Shown: positions 7,063 to 17,103, counted from the first letter of the stretch. The stretch is DNA of 64,000 nucleotides from Arcicella sp034519515 (GCA_034519515.1 JAXHOK010000055.1:62001-126000); one strand, 5' to 3'. Numbers and translations: made by a program. The notes: a model not told the origin generated them from the sequence alone.

Positions 7063-9516
7063 TTAAACCTCACTCAGCGAAGCCCCAACCATCTTTATTT
7101 CGCCATAACTAAATTCATTATTTAGAGCCTCTCTCACTTCCCCACTTCTCATGTCTGGATGCTCCAGTAAGAATTTTCTAAGGATTTTTACCTTCTGCTC
7201 GTCCATTAAATCTTCAATGGATAAATCACCTTTCTGTACGTATTCAGATAAGTGTCCTTCAATGGTCGAAAGGCTTAAATTGCGGCTCTGGGCTATTTCA
7301 GCAATGGTTTTACCTTCCTTGAACATTGTAAAACTCAATTCCTGAGTAGAACCTTTGACGATAGATTTGCGGATTCTTTTCTCGGGTATGGATATGTGGC
7401 TGGTGTCTATTTGATTATCTTGGCAATAAGTGGTAATAATATCCAAAATATCATCCCCAAATTGTTGAACTTTTACTTTGCCTAAACCACTTACTTTGGC
7501 TAAATCAGTTTTGTTTTGGGGTAAAACTTCCACTAAATTTTGCATCGTTTTTTGAGCCAAAACCATGTATTTCTCCAAGTTTTTCTCTTCGGCAACTTCA
7601 TCTCGCCAACGTCTCAACTGATTGTACAAATCTCCGTTTGGACTTGAATCGTTGGATTTTTGACTTTTAGATAATTTCAATAATTCAGTTTCAAAATCAA
7701 GCGTCGCATTAGCTTTGGTGGTCAGATATTTTGTTGAATCAAAACCCTGTTGATTATTTTTTAGGAGTAATAATTTTTCAAAAATATTCTTCAAATTTTG
7801 CTCCCAAATTTTTAAAACATCTTTCTGAATTTCTTTATTATCACATTCTAAACTGATGTTTTTCAGTGGGTTATAAATTAATTCTCCTAATTTACTGGCA
7901 ATATAAACACTACCTTTTTTGATTCTGTCTTGCAGGTTTCCGTCTGCTTCGGGTAATTCTGTGTGATAAATCAAAGATTCTAATTGCCTCCTGAAAGTCT
8001 CAATTACCGTCTTGATTTCAGTATCATAATCGTTTTGTATTTTACTAATATTTTCAAAAGTACCCGTAACGAAATGACTTTGAAGGGGTAATATTTCTTT
8101 CAGTAGCGTTATTAAACCGTATTGAATTGTTTTGAAATCAAACAAATCCATTATCCAATCACTCTGAGTCCGTTTTTTGGCTTCGTTGAGTGCGGTTTCT
8201 GATAAATCTTGCTTTTCGGATTCTTGGTCAAAAACCAAAATCGTGCTATCGGATTTCACACTTTCGGGCGAAATAGGTTTACTCAAAACCAAACCCTCAA
8301 AAGTTTTGCAACGGCTGAGTGCCACATACACCTGCCCGTGGGCAAAAGACGAAGCGGCATCAATAATGGCTCTATCGAAAGTTAGCCCTTGGCTTTTGTG
8401 AATCGTAATTGCCCAAGCCGCCTTGATGGGATATTGCGTAAATGTGCCGATAATATTTTCTTGAAGAATTTTAGAATCATCTAAAACGTATTTGATATTA
8501 TCCCAAGTAACCCTCGAAACAATAATCGGGTCTTTTTCGTTGGGGCATTTCACATAAATTAAACCCTCTTCAATTTCAGAAATCTCACCTAATTTACCAT
8601 TAAAATACCGTTTCTCGGAATTAATATCATTCTTGACAAACATGATTTGAGCCCCCACTTTCAATTCTAAATTCAATTCGTTGGGGTACATACTTTCCGC
8701 AAAATCATCCTCAATATCGGCAATAAAAGTGTACGTTTTCCCTGACAATTCTTGCATTTTTGCCTTATTAATGGTCAAAGCAGCGTGATTATGGCTCGTG
8801 AGAGTGATGTATTTTTCACTTTCTGGGTATTGAAAATTAGGTATATAGCGAGTATTCAATAATTTCACACTCTCGGCATCCAATTTTTTGTCTCGAACTT
8901 TATTCAAAAGTCCAATAAAAACTTCATCGGCTTGTCGGAAAATATGGGTTAATTCAATAGTTAAAAATTGGCTTTGGGCGAGGGCTCTGCTTTCAAAGAA
9001 ATATACACTTGAGTAATAAGGTCTGAGCATCGCCCATTCATCGTCTTTAATCACGGGTGAAAGCTGGTGCAAATCACCAATCATCAATAACTGCACACCG
9101 CCGAAGGGTAAATTTCGGTTCCGAAAACGTCTTAAAACTTCATCAATGGCATCCAAAATATCCGCCCGCACCATACTGATTTCGTCAATCACCAAAAGGT
9201 CAATGGCTTTAATGGCTTTAATTTTTTCAGCAGTAAATCTCCTCTCGGAAGGCTTTTCTATACCATCCTGAGCGGGAATATTTGGTCCAAAAGATAGCTG
9301 GAAAAAAGAATGAATCGTTACGCCACCCGCATTGATAGCCGCCACGCCCGTAGGTGCAACCACCACCACCCGCTTGGGAGAAGTAGCCCTAATTTTTTTG
9401 AGAAAAGTGGTCTTGCCTGTCCCCGCTTTGCCCGTGAGGAAAATATTTTTATGCGTAAACCGAACGTATTGGTCAGCCAGTTCAAGGCGGACATTGGATT
9501 GAGATATTGGTTGCAT
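7063..9516 (-). CDS. PIF1-type superfamily 1 helicase with HRDC and C-terminal HTH domains
   Basis: The N-terminal half is a PIF1/RecD2-like SF1 motor: Walker A GKAGTGKTT near residue 30, Walker B-like LLVIDEISMV near 105, GDLHQLSPV, and the late motif AWAITIHKSQGLTFDRAI. After the motor there is a helical linker, then an HRDC-like region (LYNQLRRWRDEVAEEKN...LAKVSGLGKVKVQQFG, about residues 640-720) and a C-terminal HTH (GKTIAEIAQSRNLSLSTIEGHL) as in RecQ-associated HTH_40 domains. The protein is 817 residues. Its role is presumably DNA repair or replication-fork processing. It is transcribed alone on the minus strand, with a composite palindrome just upstream of its start. Confidence 0.9.
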   Translation of the reverse strand: MQPISQSNVRLELADQYVRFTHKNIFLTGKAGTGKTTFLKKIRATSPKRVVVVAPTGVAAINAGGVTIHSFFQLSFGPNIPAQDGIEKPSERRFTAEKIKAIKAIDLLVIDEISMVRADILDAIDEVLRRFRNRNLPFGGVQLLMIGDLHQLSPVIKDDEWAMLRPYYSSVYFFESRALAQSQFLTIELTHIFRQADEVFIGLLNKVRDKKLDAESVKLLNTRYIPNFQYPESEKYITLTSHNHAALTINKAKMQELSGKTYTFIADIEDDFAESMYPNELNLELKVGAQIMFVKNDINSEKRYFNGKLGEISEIEEGLIYVKCPNEKDPIIVSRVTWDNIKYVLDDSKILQENIIGTFTQYPIKAAWAITIHKSQGLTFDRAIIDAASSFAHGQVYVALSRCKTFEGLVLSKPISPESVKSDSTILVFDQESEKQDLSETALNEAKKRTQSDWIMDLFDFKTIQYGLITLLKEILPLQSHFVTGTFENISKIQNDYDTEIKTVIETFRRQLESLIYHTELPEADGNLQDRIKKGSVYIASKLGELIYNPLKNISLECDNKEIQKDVLKIWEQNLKNIFEKLLLLKNNQQGFDSTKYLTTKANATLDFETELLKLSKSQKSNDSSPNGDLYNQLRRWRDEVAEEKNLEKYMVLAQKTMQNLVEVLPQNKTDLAKVSGLGKVKVQQFGDDILDIITTYCQDNQIDTSHISIPEKRIRKSIVKGSTQELSFTMFKEGKTIAEIAQSRNLSLSTIEGHLSEYVQKGDLSIEDLMDEQKVKILRKFLLEHPDMRSGEVREALNNEFSYGEIKMVGASLSEV

Positions 9517-9537
9517 AGTGGTTGTATGTGGAAGATT

Positions 9538-9737
9538 GGCACGCTGATGACGCAGATGCTTCGCAACGCAGATTTAAGAGGATTTTATTTTGATATTATG
9601 TATGAATTTGGATTGTGAAATTCATACAGAGTTACTCAAACAGAAAAACGGATAAATTATCAATTGAATATTTCCTAAAATAATCACAAAAAAATCTGCG
9701 TAAATCTGCGTTTGAAAATCTGCGTTATCTGCGTGCC
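9538..9737. repeat. composite palindrome of ACGCAGATT motifs
   Basis: The left arm GGCACGCTGATGACGCAGAT... contains three spaced copies of an ACGCAGAT motif; the right arm contains AAATCTGCGT four times and ends ATCTGCGTGCC. The arms are imperfect reverse complements around about 100 bases of AT-rich sequence. The element lies between the helicase start and the DUF58 stop. Same architecture as 3300-3382 with a different motif. Confidence 0.75.
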
Positions 9738-9745
9738 ATAAGAAC

Positions 9746-11083
9746 TCAGAGTAATTGTTTTTTCTTGATTTGCACAAATTTATTAATTACTTCCAAGCTC
9801 AATTTATGCGGTTGAATCAATAAACTTTGAATGCCAAATTTATGTAACTCCTTCACAATCAGCCTATTCTGTGATAAAATGCTCTGCCCGATGGTTTTGG
9901 TATAAATATCCTTTAAGTCGGTAGCTTGTTCTTTGACCATATTGGCAACTTCCGAATTTTCAAAAAACACGACCAATAATAGATGATATTTTGAAAGTGC
10001 TTTCAAATATGGCATTTGACGGTGAAGGGAATTTACGGAATCAAAATTGGTGAAAATTACCAGTAAACTCCGCTGTTTGATATTTACTCGAACAAATTTA
10101 TACAATAATTCATAATTGGCTTCCAAAAATTCAGTCTGCAAATTATAGAGCATATCGTTGATTTTTCCGAATTGCTTGAAGTCCTTTTTTGCCGATAAAA
10201 ATTCACATTTATTGTGTGAAAGTCCCAAAATTCCTGCCTTGTCTTGCATCGTAATGACGGCTTTTGACAATGCTAAACTGGCATTTATCGAATAATCCAA
10301 AAGCGTTTGTTTCAAAAAAGGCATCTTCATCGAACGCCCCAAATCTAAGATGCAATAAATATCCTGACTTCGCTCGTCTTGATATTGATTGAGCATCAGT
10401 TGCCCCCGTTTGGCACTGGCTTTCCAGTTGATATGTCGGTAATCGTCTTCACTTGAATATTCCTTAATCTGCTCAAATTCAAGGCTTTGTCCTATTTTAC
10501 GAATACTATTTTGACTACTTTCATAAAAATTACTGACAATGGCTTTGACAGGAATTTTGTTGAATTGTTCAAAAGAAGGAAAGCACGCCACTTCTTGATG
10601 AAACTCAAAAATTTCTCGTCGGGCAACCAAACTGAACGAAAACATTTTAAAGAGTACATAACAATTTTGCCATAGATAAACGCCTCTTACTTTGGGTTCG
10701 ACACTATATTGAAATTCAGTAACGGCATTTGCAGTAACGGTCGTAGTTTTTTCCCAGAGCCTAATCTGCAATTGTTCGGGCAAATCTTCAATCAAGGTTG
10801 TGATGAGATTGAAACTATAAGAATTCGTAATTTTCAAACTCACAAAATTAACATCGCCATTACTCAAACGCACGGGTAATTTTCGTTCCAACCGTATCGG
10901 ATTTTGCTTTATGTACAAAATAAAAGTCTCCACAATTACAAAAATCCAGAGCGTAAAAAATAGTATTTTTCCAAGTAAGAAAAACACCTCATTCAGTAAT
11001 CCAAAGCTAAAAAACCCAATACAAATTCCGAGTATTGCAAAGGTCATTTTAGTAAGATAAAAAGATTTTAGAAAATGCTTCAT
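9746..11083 (-). CDS. DUF58 domain-containing protein
   Basis: The 445-residue protein begins with two hydrophobic segments (about 12-55), then a beta-rich linker, and the DUF58 block FEQIKEYSSEDDYRHINWKA followed by a von Willebrand-like region (DIYCILDLGRSM, a partial MIDAS-type motif). DUF58 proteins almost always partner a MoxR AAA ATPase and are implicated in envelope or metal-insertion chaperoning, but the biochemical function is not settled. It overlaps the upstream moxR-like gene by 4 bases (start 11083, stop of neighbour 11080), so the two are translationally coupled. Confidence 0.9.
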   Translation of the reverse strand: MKHFLKSFYLTKMTFAILGICIGFFSFGLLNEVFFLLGKILFFTLWIFVIVETFILYIKQNPIRLERKLPVRLSNGDVNFVSLKITNSYSFNLITTLIEDLPEQLQIRLWEKTTTVTANAVTEFQYSVEPKVRGVYLWQNCYVLFKMFSFSLVARREIFEFHQEVACFPSFEQFNKIPVKAIVSNFYESSQNSIRKIGQSLEFEQIKEYSSEDDYRHINWKASAKRGQLMLNQYQDERSQDIYCILDLGRSMKMPFLKQTLLDYSINASLALSKAVITMQDKAGILGLSHNKCEFLSAKKDFKQFGKINDMLYNLQTEFLEANYELLYKFVRVNIKQRSLLVIFTNFDSVNSLHRQMPYLKALSKYHLLLVVFFENSEVANMVKEQATDLKDIYTKTIGQSILSQNRLIVKELHKFGIQSLLIQPHKLSLEVINKFVQIKKKQLL

Positions 11084-12111
11084 CTCGGAATTTCTATGGT
11101 GGCGAACAGTTCATTTAATACTTCATCTTCTGAAACTCCTTCCATTTCAGTTTCTGCCGTGAGGATTATTCGATGTCTAAGAATAGATTTTCCAACGGCT
11201 TTCAAGTCTTCGGGAATTACAAAATCACGTCCGTTGATGGCAGCAGTGGCTTTTGAAGCCATCATCAATGCCAATGATGCCCTTGGTGACGCTCCCAATT
11301 CAATCTGTTTATGATTCCGAGTTGCCTGAACAATATCAGTAATATATTTTAACAAATTATCTTCCAAAAGAACACCTTGAATGGTACTTTTTAAAGAAAC
11401 AATCTGTTGCTTATCCAATATACTATTCACCGTTGCCGCCACTTTTTTTTGCGTAGTATAATTAAACTTTTTCAAGATTTCGATTTCTTCACTTGCCGTG
11501 GGATAGCCTACGGAAATCTTCATGAAAAAACGGTCTAATTGAGCTTCGGGTAAACGGTAAGTTCCTTCCTGTTCGATGGGATTTTGGGTTGCCAACACCA
11601 TAAAAGGCTCGTGCATCGAGTATGATTGTCCGTCGATGGTTACTTGTTTTTCTTCCATCAATTCAAAAAGAGCCGCTTGGGTTTTGGCTGGCGAGCGGTT
11701 GATTTCGTCAATCAAAATCAGATTGCTATACACGGGACCTTTTTTGTATTCAAATTCCAAAAGTTTTGGATTGAATACTGATGTTCCCAAAATATCGGAA
11801 GGCATCAAGTCGGGCGTGAATTGAATTCTCTTGAAAGATACATCCAAGGTTTGGGCTAATAATTTGGCTGTCAGGGTTTTAGCAACACCTGGCACACCTT
11901 CTAACAGTACGTGTCCGCCACATAACATACTCGTAATGAGCAACTGAATGGTGTCTTGCTGACCAATAATTACCTTGCCCAATTGCTCCCGAATATCAAA
12001 AACGGCTTGCGATAATTCACTAAGGTCAATTCGGTTTTTGAAGATTTCTGCTTGTTTTTCAACAATTTCTTCCTGTGGTTGTAGTACGTTTTCTTCTTCT
12101 TGATTTTCCAT
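11080..12111 (-). CDS. MoxR-family AAA ATPase
   Basis: This 343-residue cytoplasmic AAA+ ATPase has Walker A GVPGVAKT, Walker B LILIDEINRSPAKTQAALFELMEE, sensor 1 VLATQNPIEQEGTYRLPEAQLDRFF and a C-terminal lid with GASPRASLALM. These are the standard MoxR signatures. MoxR proteins act as chaperone-like ATPases with a VWA/DUF58 partner, which follows here with a 4-base overlap. The DUF4350 gene lies upstream across a composite palindrome. The specific client is unknown. Confidence 0.93.
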   Translation of the reverse strand: MENQEEENVLQPQEEIVEKQAEIFKNRIDLSELSQAVFDIREQLGKVIIGQQDTIQLLITSMLCGGHVLLEGVPGVAKTLTAKLLAQTLDVSFKRIQFTPDLMPSDILGTSVFNPKLLEFEYKKGPVYSNLILIDEINRSPAKTQAALFELMEEKQVTIDGQSYSMHEPFMVLATQNPIEQEGTYRLPEAQLDRFFMKISVGYPTASEEIEILKKFNYTTQKKVAATVNSILDKQQIVSLKSTIQGVLLEDNLLKYITDIVQATRNHKQIELGASPRASLALMMASKATAAINGRDFVIPEDLKAVGKSILRHRIILTAETEMEGVSEDEVLNELFATIEIPR

Positions 12112-12121
12112 ATTTTGTTTT

Positions 12122-12242
12122 CAATGATTGAATGTATGAATGATAGAATGATTGAATACTGCTTGCGAAAATAAAACTTGATAATTAATCAGACTTTGTG
12201 TTAGCTGAATATTCTATCATTCACTCAATCATTCTATCATTG
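12122..12242. repeat. composite palindrome of AATGATAGAATGATTGA motifs
   Basis: The left arm (CAATGATTGAATG...AATGATAGAATGATTGA) and the right arm (ATTCTATCATTCACTCAATC...ATCATTG) are imperfect reverse complements made of 8-12 base variants of one motif. It fills the gap between the DUF4350 stop (12247) and the MoxR start (12111), inside an otherwise tight run of genes. Confidence 0.7.
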
Positions 12243-12246
12243 GCTT

Positions 12247-13509
12247 TTAAGAATTCACAAACCGATAAACCTTCTGATAAAAATCTATCAGAGTCTTTTT
12301 ATAAATAGCCTCAGATTCTTCTATATGGCTGATTATCAATAATATACTTTCAATATCTTCCGATTTTTTATCGGTCTTTTGGGCAACTTTTTCAACGTTT
12401 TCGAGCGTAATATCTTTGGGGGCAAAACGGTAATTAGTTGATAAATAATCGTAAAATTGACTCGTTATTTTCTCGCCAATTTTCTTGTGGTCTTGCTTCA
12501 ACCAATATAATCCACTCACGGCTTTGATGAATTCAATAGAGTTATTTTTCACCTCTGGAATCACTCGAATTGGAGCTTGCATCCTTCGAGAATAAAGCAA
12601 AATAAAAAGTGAAATTGCTAAGAAAAACGTAACGATTGCCCACATCAACGGTGGATGTTCCTTGATAACTTTCCAAAAATAACTATCGCCCGCTTGTTCG
12701 GGTTCGCCTGTGTCTTCGGGGCGTTGAGTTTTATATCTTTCGTAAAATTTATCCCAAATTACTTTTCGATTTTTTATATCCAGTAAATCAAAAACTTGAT
12801 TCAAATATTGATAATTCTGTTTGTGTAATAAGAAATAATTACTCAATGTGATGGGATTATAGACAATAAACATCCGTCCATTACCAATCTGTATTTCATC
12901 CAAAACCTTCTGTCCGTATTGGTCTCTGACGTGAGTAGTTGTGTAAATGTTATTAACCACCCCTGAATCAAGCACATAGAAAGGTTTTATGCCAGGGTAG
13001 GTGTATGAAATTGTGGTGCTGTCTTCGGCATAAGGTTTAGTCCAAAAAACAGTTACTGAATCATTGATTGAAGTGGGTGGAAAATCGGTATAAACCGTAA
13101 TGTCGGCAGTATCGGTACTATCATCCAAAACGGTATTGAAAAGATTGGGAGAAATACTGAAAGCACTAATCAATACGTTTCCACCTCTGTTCACATAATC
13201 AGATAAAGCATTCATTTCCAATTGATTAGGCAAAAAATAAGGTGATACAATTGCTAAAATACTGGTGGTGTCCAAATAATTAGGGTTCTGATAATCAAAC
13301 TTTGTTTCATTCAAAATAAAACCCCTACCCGCCTTGTTTTTGAATTGTTCAAAAGCAAAACGGGTATCGTAAGGACGATAAGTTTTGGTCGAATAAGTAA
13401 TACGTTCATCGAAAAACTTGGGACTTTCCTTTCTGAAAAATTCGCTACGAAACAACAAAAAAACCAGTACACCAACCACCAAAACCGCAACGATAATTCT
13501 CTGTGTCAT
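12247..13509 (-). CDS. DUF4350 domain-containing membrane protein
   Basis: The 420-residue protein has an N-terminal membrane segment (about residues 5-22), a periplasmic DUF4350 region with YRPYDTRFAFEQFKN and DYVNRGGNVLISAF (a ThuA/GATase-like fold in the family), and a second membrane segment near residues 285-305, then a cytoplasmic helical tail. DUF4350 proteins occur beside MoxR, DUF58 and DUF4129 genes in many bacteria; their function is undefined. It overlaps the upstream DUF4129 gene by 4 bases, supporting one operon. Confidence 0.85.
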   Translation of the reverse strand: MTQRIIVAVLVVGVLVFLLFRSEFFRKESPKFFDERITYSTKTYRPYDTRFAFEQFKNKAGRGFILNETKFDYQNPNYLDTTSILAIVSPYFLPNQLEMNALSDYVNRGGNVLISAFSISPNLFNTVLDDSTDTADITVYTDFPPTSINDSVTVFWTKPYAEDSTTISYTYPGIKPFYVLDSGVVNNIYTTTHVRDQYGQKVLDEIQIGNGRMFIVYNPITLSNYFLLHKQNYQYLNQVFDLLDIKNRKVIWDKFYERYKTQRPEDTGEPEQAGDSYFWKVIKEHPPLMWAIVTFFLAISLFILLYSRRMQAPIRVIPEVKNNSIEFIKAVSGLYWLKQDHKKIGEKITSQFYDYLSTNYRFAPKDITLENVEKVAQKTDKKSEDIESILLIISHIEESEAIYKKTLIDFYQKVYRFVNS

Positions 13510-14234
13510 AATTGATTTAATAGGGTTTTAAATTGAATTTTGATTTTGGCATACATCGAATTATCAACATTGAATTCGCCAAACCAAACGTAGTTATAAT
13601 ATTGAGTGCATTGGCTGAAATCATCAAAAACCGTTTTCCCTGCGAGTTCTTGACAGTAATCTCGATTGGTTTTTTTAATATGAAATTGTATCAAATCACC
13701 ATCAATCAATTTCTTTAAAGTCCACAAATAATACAAACGAATAGCTAAACGATAATTTCCTTGTTCTTCGGCACGTTGTATTTGGTCTTCATAACCGATG
13801 CTTTTGAGTTGTTCGGCACTTTCAATGGCGGTGGTTTCGGAGATAATTTCATCGACTTTGTTATTCTTGGGAGTGAAACTAAAATTGAAATTTCCTTTCA
13901 AAATCAACATTAAAACGCCAAACAAAAGCACACCATAAAATAGCCATTTCAACAAGGTAAAAATCCACACAGGAATATCAAAACCCTGAAAAACCTCCTC
14001 TCTTCCATCCTCTCGCTTAGGTTTTTGTTTCAGCGAGGCTTTCCGCAAAGAATCTTCTAAGGCTTTTTGTGCCTTTCTGACATCGGGCGGCACATCATCC
14101 GCATACCAAAGGTCTTTTTCACGCTTTTTGAGCGTATCGATTTCAATTTTGGTAATAGGAGTATTATGCTTCTCTTGGGCTTGCAAAGGAAGATAGGCGT
14201 TTGTGAGTATGTATAGTATTAGGAGTTTTTTCAT
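13506..14234 (-). CDS. DUF4129-type membrane protein
   Basis: The 242-residue protein has a signal peptide (MKKLLILYILTNAYLPLQAQ), a charged periplasmic stretch with KREKDLWYADDVPPDVRKAQ, one membrane segment (about 90-110) and a C-terminal DUF4129-like region: QGNYRLAIRLYYLWTLKKL and DYCQELAGK...YNYVWFGEFNVD. This is the usual first member of the DUF4129-DUF4350-MoxR-DUF58 run. In related bacteria the run usually follows an spoIIM-like gene; here the next gene on the same strand is a DEAD-box helicase, and the spoIIM-like gene is at 43670. Confidence 0.8.
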   Translation of the reverse strand: MKKLLILYILTNAYLPLQAQEKHNTPITKIEIDTLKKREKDLWYADDVPPDVRKAQKALEDSLRKASLKQKPKREDGREEVFQGFDIPVWIFTLLKWLFYGVLLFGVLMLILKGNFNFSFTPKNNKVDEIISETTAIESAEQLKSIGYEDQIQRAEEQGNYRLAIRLYYLWTLKKLIDGDLIQFHIKKTNRDYCQELAGKTVFDDFSQCTQYYNYVWFGEFNVDNSMYAKIKIQFKTLLNQL

Positions 14235-14266
14235 TGATTGGTTTCGTTTTCACTGCACTTTAACCT

Positions 14267-15616
14267 CTATTTCCGTTTATACTTTCCAAAACTACTCTTC
14301 CTCGACTCTTTACCTCCCGCAATAATCTGCTTTTTATTCTTGACCTCTTTTTGTTTTGCTTTTACTTTAAAATCCTTTTTTTCGTGAAAAGCACCCTTAA
14401 AATCGGGGTCTTCTTTCTTGCGTTGTTCGTCAATTTCACGGAGCATAATTTGCTTCTCTATAAAGGGCGTTTGCAAGACTTCAAAACCTTCGGGCAGTGG
14501 TTCACGGGGGATTTGCATTTTGATAATTTTCTCAATTTTTTTGATGTGATATTCCTCCGCTTCTGTAATGAAAGTGATGGCTTCTCCCGAATGATTTGCT
14601 CGTCCAGTTCTCCCAATTCTATGCACATAATCCTCATAAATCAACGGCACATCAAAGTTAATTACGTGGCTAACTTCTTGAATATCAATACCTCTGGCTG
14701 CCACGTCGGTTGAAACCAATACTTGAATATTACCTTCCTTAAAATCTTCCATCGAGTTAATTCGGGTGTTCTGTCCTTTGTTGGCATGGATAACTCTAAT
14801 CTTGTCTTCACCCACAACTTTACGCCCTAAATACTTGAAAATATTATCGGCAACTTCTTTACTTCTACAAAAAATAATGGTTCGGTTAAACGTCTCTTTG
14901 TCCTTCATCAACAAGCCCAAAAGGTTGATTTTTGTGAGGAAGTTTGGCACTTCAAAAAGCCGTTGTTTCACCATAGTTGCCGTCATTGTTTCGGGCGAAA
15001 CTTCTACCTTCGTAGGAAATTCCAAAAACTCATGCGAAAGGTTCTCAACTCGTGGTTGAAAAGTGGCTGAAAACAATAAGTTCTGACGCTTTTTAGAAGG
15101 AATTACCTCCAAAATCTTGCGAATTTGTGGCATAAAACCCATGTCCATCATCTTGTCGGCTTCGTCTAAAACCAACGTTTTCAATTCCTTTGTATTGATT
15201 TCCCCTTTCAGATAAATATCCATAAATCTGCCAGGCGTAGCGATAATAATGTCAATGCCTTTTTGGAGGGTTTCTATTTGCGTTTTCGGTCCCAAACCAC
15301 CAATCAGTGCCACGTGACGGAGGTCAGTATATTTGGCTAATTGTGTAACAGCTTCATCAATCTGCATGACCAACTCACGAGTAGGAGCGAGAATCAAGGC
15401 ACGCATAGCAGTTCCTTGTGCGTATTTGACTTTCATCAAAATCGGTAACAGATATGCCGCCGTTTTGCCCGTTCCCGTTTGGGCAATTCCCAAGACATCA
15501 TGCCCTGCCAGAATCATCGGAATAGTTTGTTCTTGAATGGGCGTAGGTGTCTGATAACCAGCCTCTTCAATGGCGTTCAAGAGTTGGCGATTTAAATCAA
15601 AATCTTCAAAGGTCAT
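14267..15616 (-). CDS. DEAD-box ATP-dependent RNA helicase, RhlE-like
   Basis: All DEAD-box motifs are present: Q motif GYQTPTPIQEQTIP, motif I AQTGTGKT, Ia PTRELVMQ, II VLDEADKMMDMGF, III SATF, and in the second RecA domain RGIDIQEVSHVINFDVP and HRIGRTGR. The 449-residue protein ends in a basic tail (KKQIIAGGKESRKSSFGKYKRK region), typical of RhlE/CsdA-type helicases that help ribosome assembly or RNA turnover. It has its own promoter candidate just upstream. It ends 32 bases from the DUF4129 start, on the same strand. Confidence 0.94.
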   Translation of the reverse strand: MTFEDFDLNRQLLNAIEEAGYQTPTPIQEQTIPMILAGHDVLGIAQTGTGKTAAYLLPILMKVKYAQGTAMRALILAPTRELVMQIDEAVTQLAKYTDLRHVALIGGLGPKTQIETLQKGIDIIIATPGRFMDIYLKGEINTKELKTLVLDEADKMMDMGFMPQIRKILEVIPSKKRQNLLFSATFQPRVENLSHEFLEFPTKVEVSPETMTATMVKQRLFEVPNFLTKINLLGLLMKDKETFNRTIIFCRSKEVADNIFKYLGRKVVGEDKIRVIHANKGQNTRINSMEDFKEGNIQVLVSTDVAARGIDIQEVSHVINFDVPLIYEDYVHRIGRTGRANHSGEAITFITEAEEYHIKKIEKIIKMQIPREPLPEGFEVLQTPFIEKQIMLREIDEQRKKEDPDFKGAFHEKKDFKVKAKQKEVKNKKQIIAGGKESRKSSFGKYKRK

Positions 15617-15641
15617 ACTGTTTTATTGCTTTATTTTGATG

Positions 15642-15649
15642 CAAAGGTA
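15642..15649 (-). promoter_or_regulatory. -7 promoter element (TACCTTTG) for the DEAD-box helicase
   Basis: On the minus strand TACCTTTG fits TAnnTTTG exactly and sits 25 bases before the ATG at 15616. No clear -33 TTTG was found at 19-base spacing. Confidence 0.55.
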
Positions 15650-15736
15650 CGGAAAAAATGGGGGAGTACTTGTAACATGAACAGCCTTGTCCGTAGTGCA
15701 AAAAAATACGGAACTATAAACTATTTGGCACAAATG

Positions 15737-15792
15737 CAGATTTTTAATCAATAGTGAGGGATTTAAATTCCTCGATATTGATTAAAAATCTG
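15737..15792. repeat. perfect 16-17 base inverted repeat upstream of nagA
   Basis: CAGATTTTTAATCAAT and ATTGATTAAAAATCTG are exact reverse complements; the 23-base centre holds a second small palindrome, AGGGATTTAAATTCCT. It lies in the 362-base gap between the divergent DEAD-helicase and nagA genes, so it could act as an operator or as a transcript hairpin. It is not adjacent to any gene end, so a terminator is unlikely. The remainder of the gap shows no gene. Confidence 0.65.
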
Positions 15793-15978
15793 ATTATCAG
15801 CAAGTTACGAGAATTAATTTTTATCATTTTTTGCTCACGCAAAATTCTTTATAATTCTGGAAAAATATTCGACTACGGATAAGACTGTCGAACCGCCATA
15901 TTACAGAAAGCTACTTGCTTCATAGTATTTTATGTATTAAATTCTAGAACGCAACATTTTAATCTAAATCTCAACATC

Positions 15979-17103
15979 ATGTACGCACTAAAAAACGGAA
16001 TAATTTTCACTTCGGAAGAAATAATACAAAACCAAATCTTATTAATCGAAGGTGATAGAATTGGCAATATTATTACCGAAGAATTTATAGAATCGGAATG
16101 TGAAATATTTGATTTAAAAGGACTTAATATTGCTCCTTCTTTTATTGACATCCAAATTTATGGCGGTGGTGGAAGCCTCTACAATTCTGCTACAACCGAA
16201 GAAACCATCCGCAAAACCTATCAAGAAATCCGTCAAGCAGGAACAACGCACTTTCAGATTACGCTTTCTTCAACGCCCCTCATGAAAATGTTGGAAGCCA
16301 TTGAAGTAGCCAAAAATTATATCAAAAATGGTGGAAAAGGCTTGCTTGGCTTACACTTGGAGGGACCTTATTTCAGTTTTCCAAAACGGGGGGCTCATGT
16401 GGCTGAATTTATCCGAAAACCCACCAATGAAGAACTACAAACTATCATTCAAGCGTGCGTAGGATTGCCTACTTACATGACCATTGCCCCCGAAGAATTT
16501 ACTGATTTTCAACTCGAAATGCTTATAGAAAGTAATATTATCGTGGCGGCTGGGCACAGTTCTGCTACATATCAACAAGCGAAATATTGCTTTCAGAAGG
16601 GCATCAAGCGAGTTACGCATTTGTTTAATGCCATGTCGCAACTGCAAGGGCGTGAACCTGGCTTGGTGGGAGCAACTTATGATTCAGAAGCATGGGCGAG
16701 CATCATTCCCGATGGTATTCATGTGGATTTTGCCAGTATCAAAATCTCTAAAAATGCGATGGGCAGAAGGCTTTTTATCATCACGGATGCCGTAACAAAC
16801 GATATTTCGGGAGATTATAAATTTATTCATGCAGGCACGCATTATACCGATACGAAAGGTACGCTCTCGGGGTCGGCACTGTCAATGATGCAGGGCGTGA
16901 AAAACTGTGTTCAAAAAGTGGGAACTTCTTTGGAAGAATCTCTCAGAATGGCATCAACCTATCCCGCCGAAGTGCTTAATTTACAGCATAGTTTAGGGAA
17001 AATACAATTCGGTTATCATGCTAATATGGTCATTTTCGATGATGATTTTGTGGTAAAAGGTATTATCGAAGATGGCTGTTTGGAATGGATGGTAGCTATG
17101 TAA
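15979..17103 (+). CDS. nagA: N-acetylglucosamine-6-phosphate deacetylase
   Basis: NagA removes the acetyl group from GlcNAc-6-P in amino-sugar and cell-wall recycling. The amidohydrolase signatures are present: FIDIQIYGGGG (the NagA variant of the metal-binding strand), GLHLEGPYF with the metal Glu, AGHSSA, THLFNAMS, DGIHVD and the catalytic-Asp strand FIITDAV. The length, 374 residues, is normal. No nagB or transporter gene adjoins it. The gene end abuts the relic of an IS1-family transposase on the opposite strand, but the C-terminus looks complete. Confidence 0.93.
   Translation: MYALKNGIIFTSEEIIQNQILLIEGDRIGNIITEEFIESECEIFDLKGLNIAPSFIDIQIYGGGGSLYNSATTEETIRKTYQEIRQAGTTHFQITLSSTPLMKMLEAIEVAKNYIKNGGKGLLGLHLEGPYFSFPKRGAHVAEFIRKPTNEELQTIIQACVGLPTYMTIAPEEFTDFQLEMLIESNIIVAAGHSSATYQQAKYCFQKGIKRVTHLFNAMSQLQGREPGLVGATYDSEAWASIIPDGIHVDFASIKISKNAMGRRLFIITDAVTNDISGDYKFIHAGTHYTDTKGTLSGSALSMMQGVKNCVQKVGTSLEESLRMASTYPAEVLNLQHSLGKIQFGYHANMVIFDDDFVVKGIIEDGCLEWMVAM

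Noticed and set aside
12600..13500. ORFs on the opposite strand of the DUF58/DUF4350 and other genes
   Set aside because: They are short shadows antisense to long genes with clear families.
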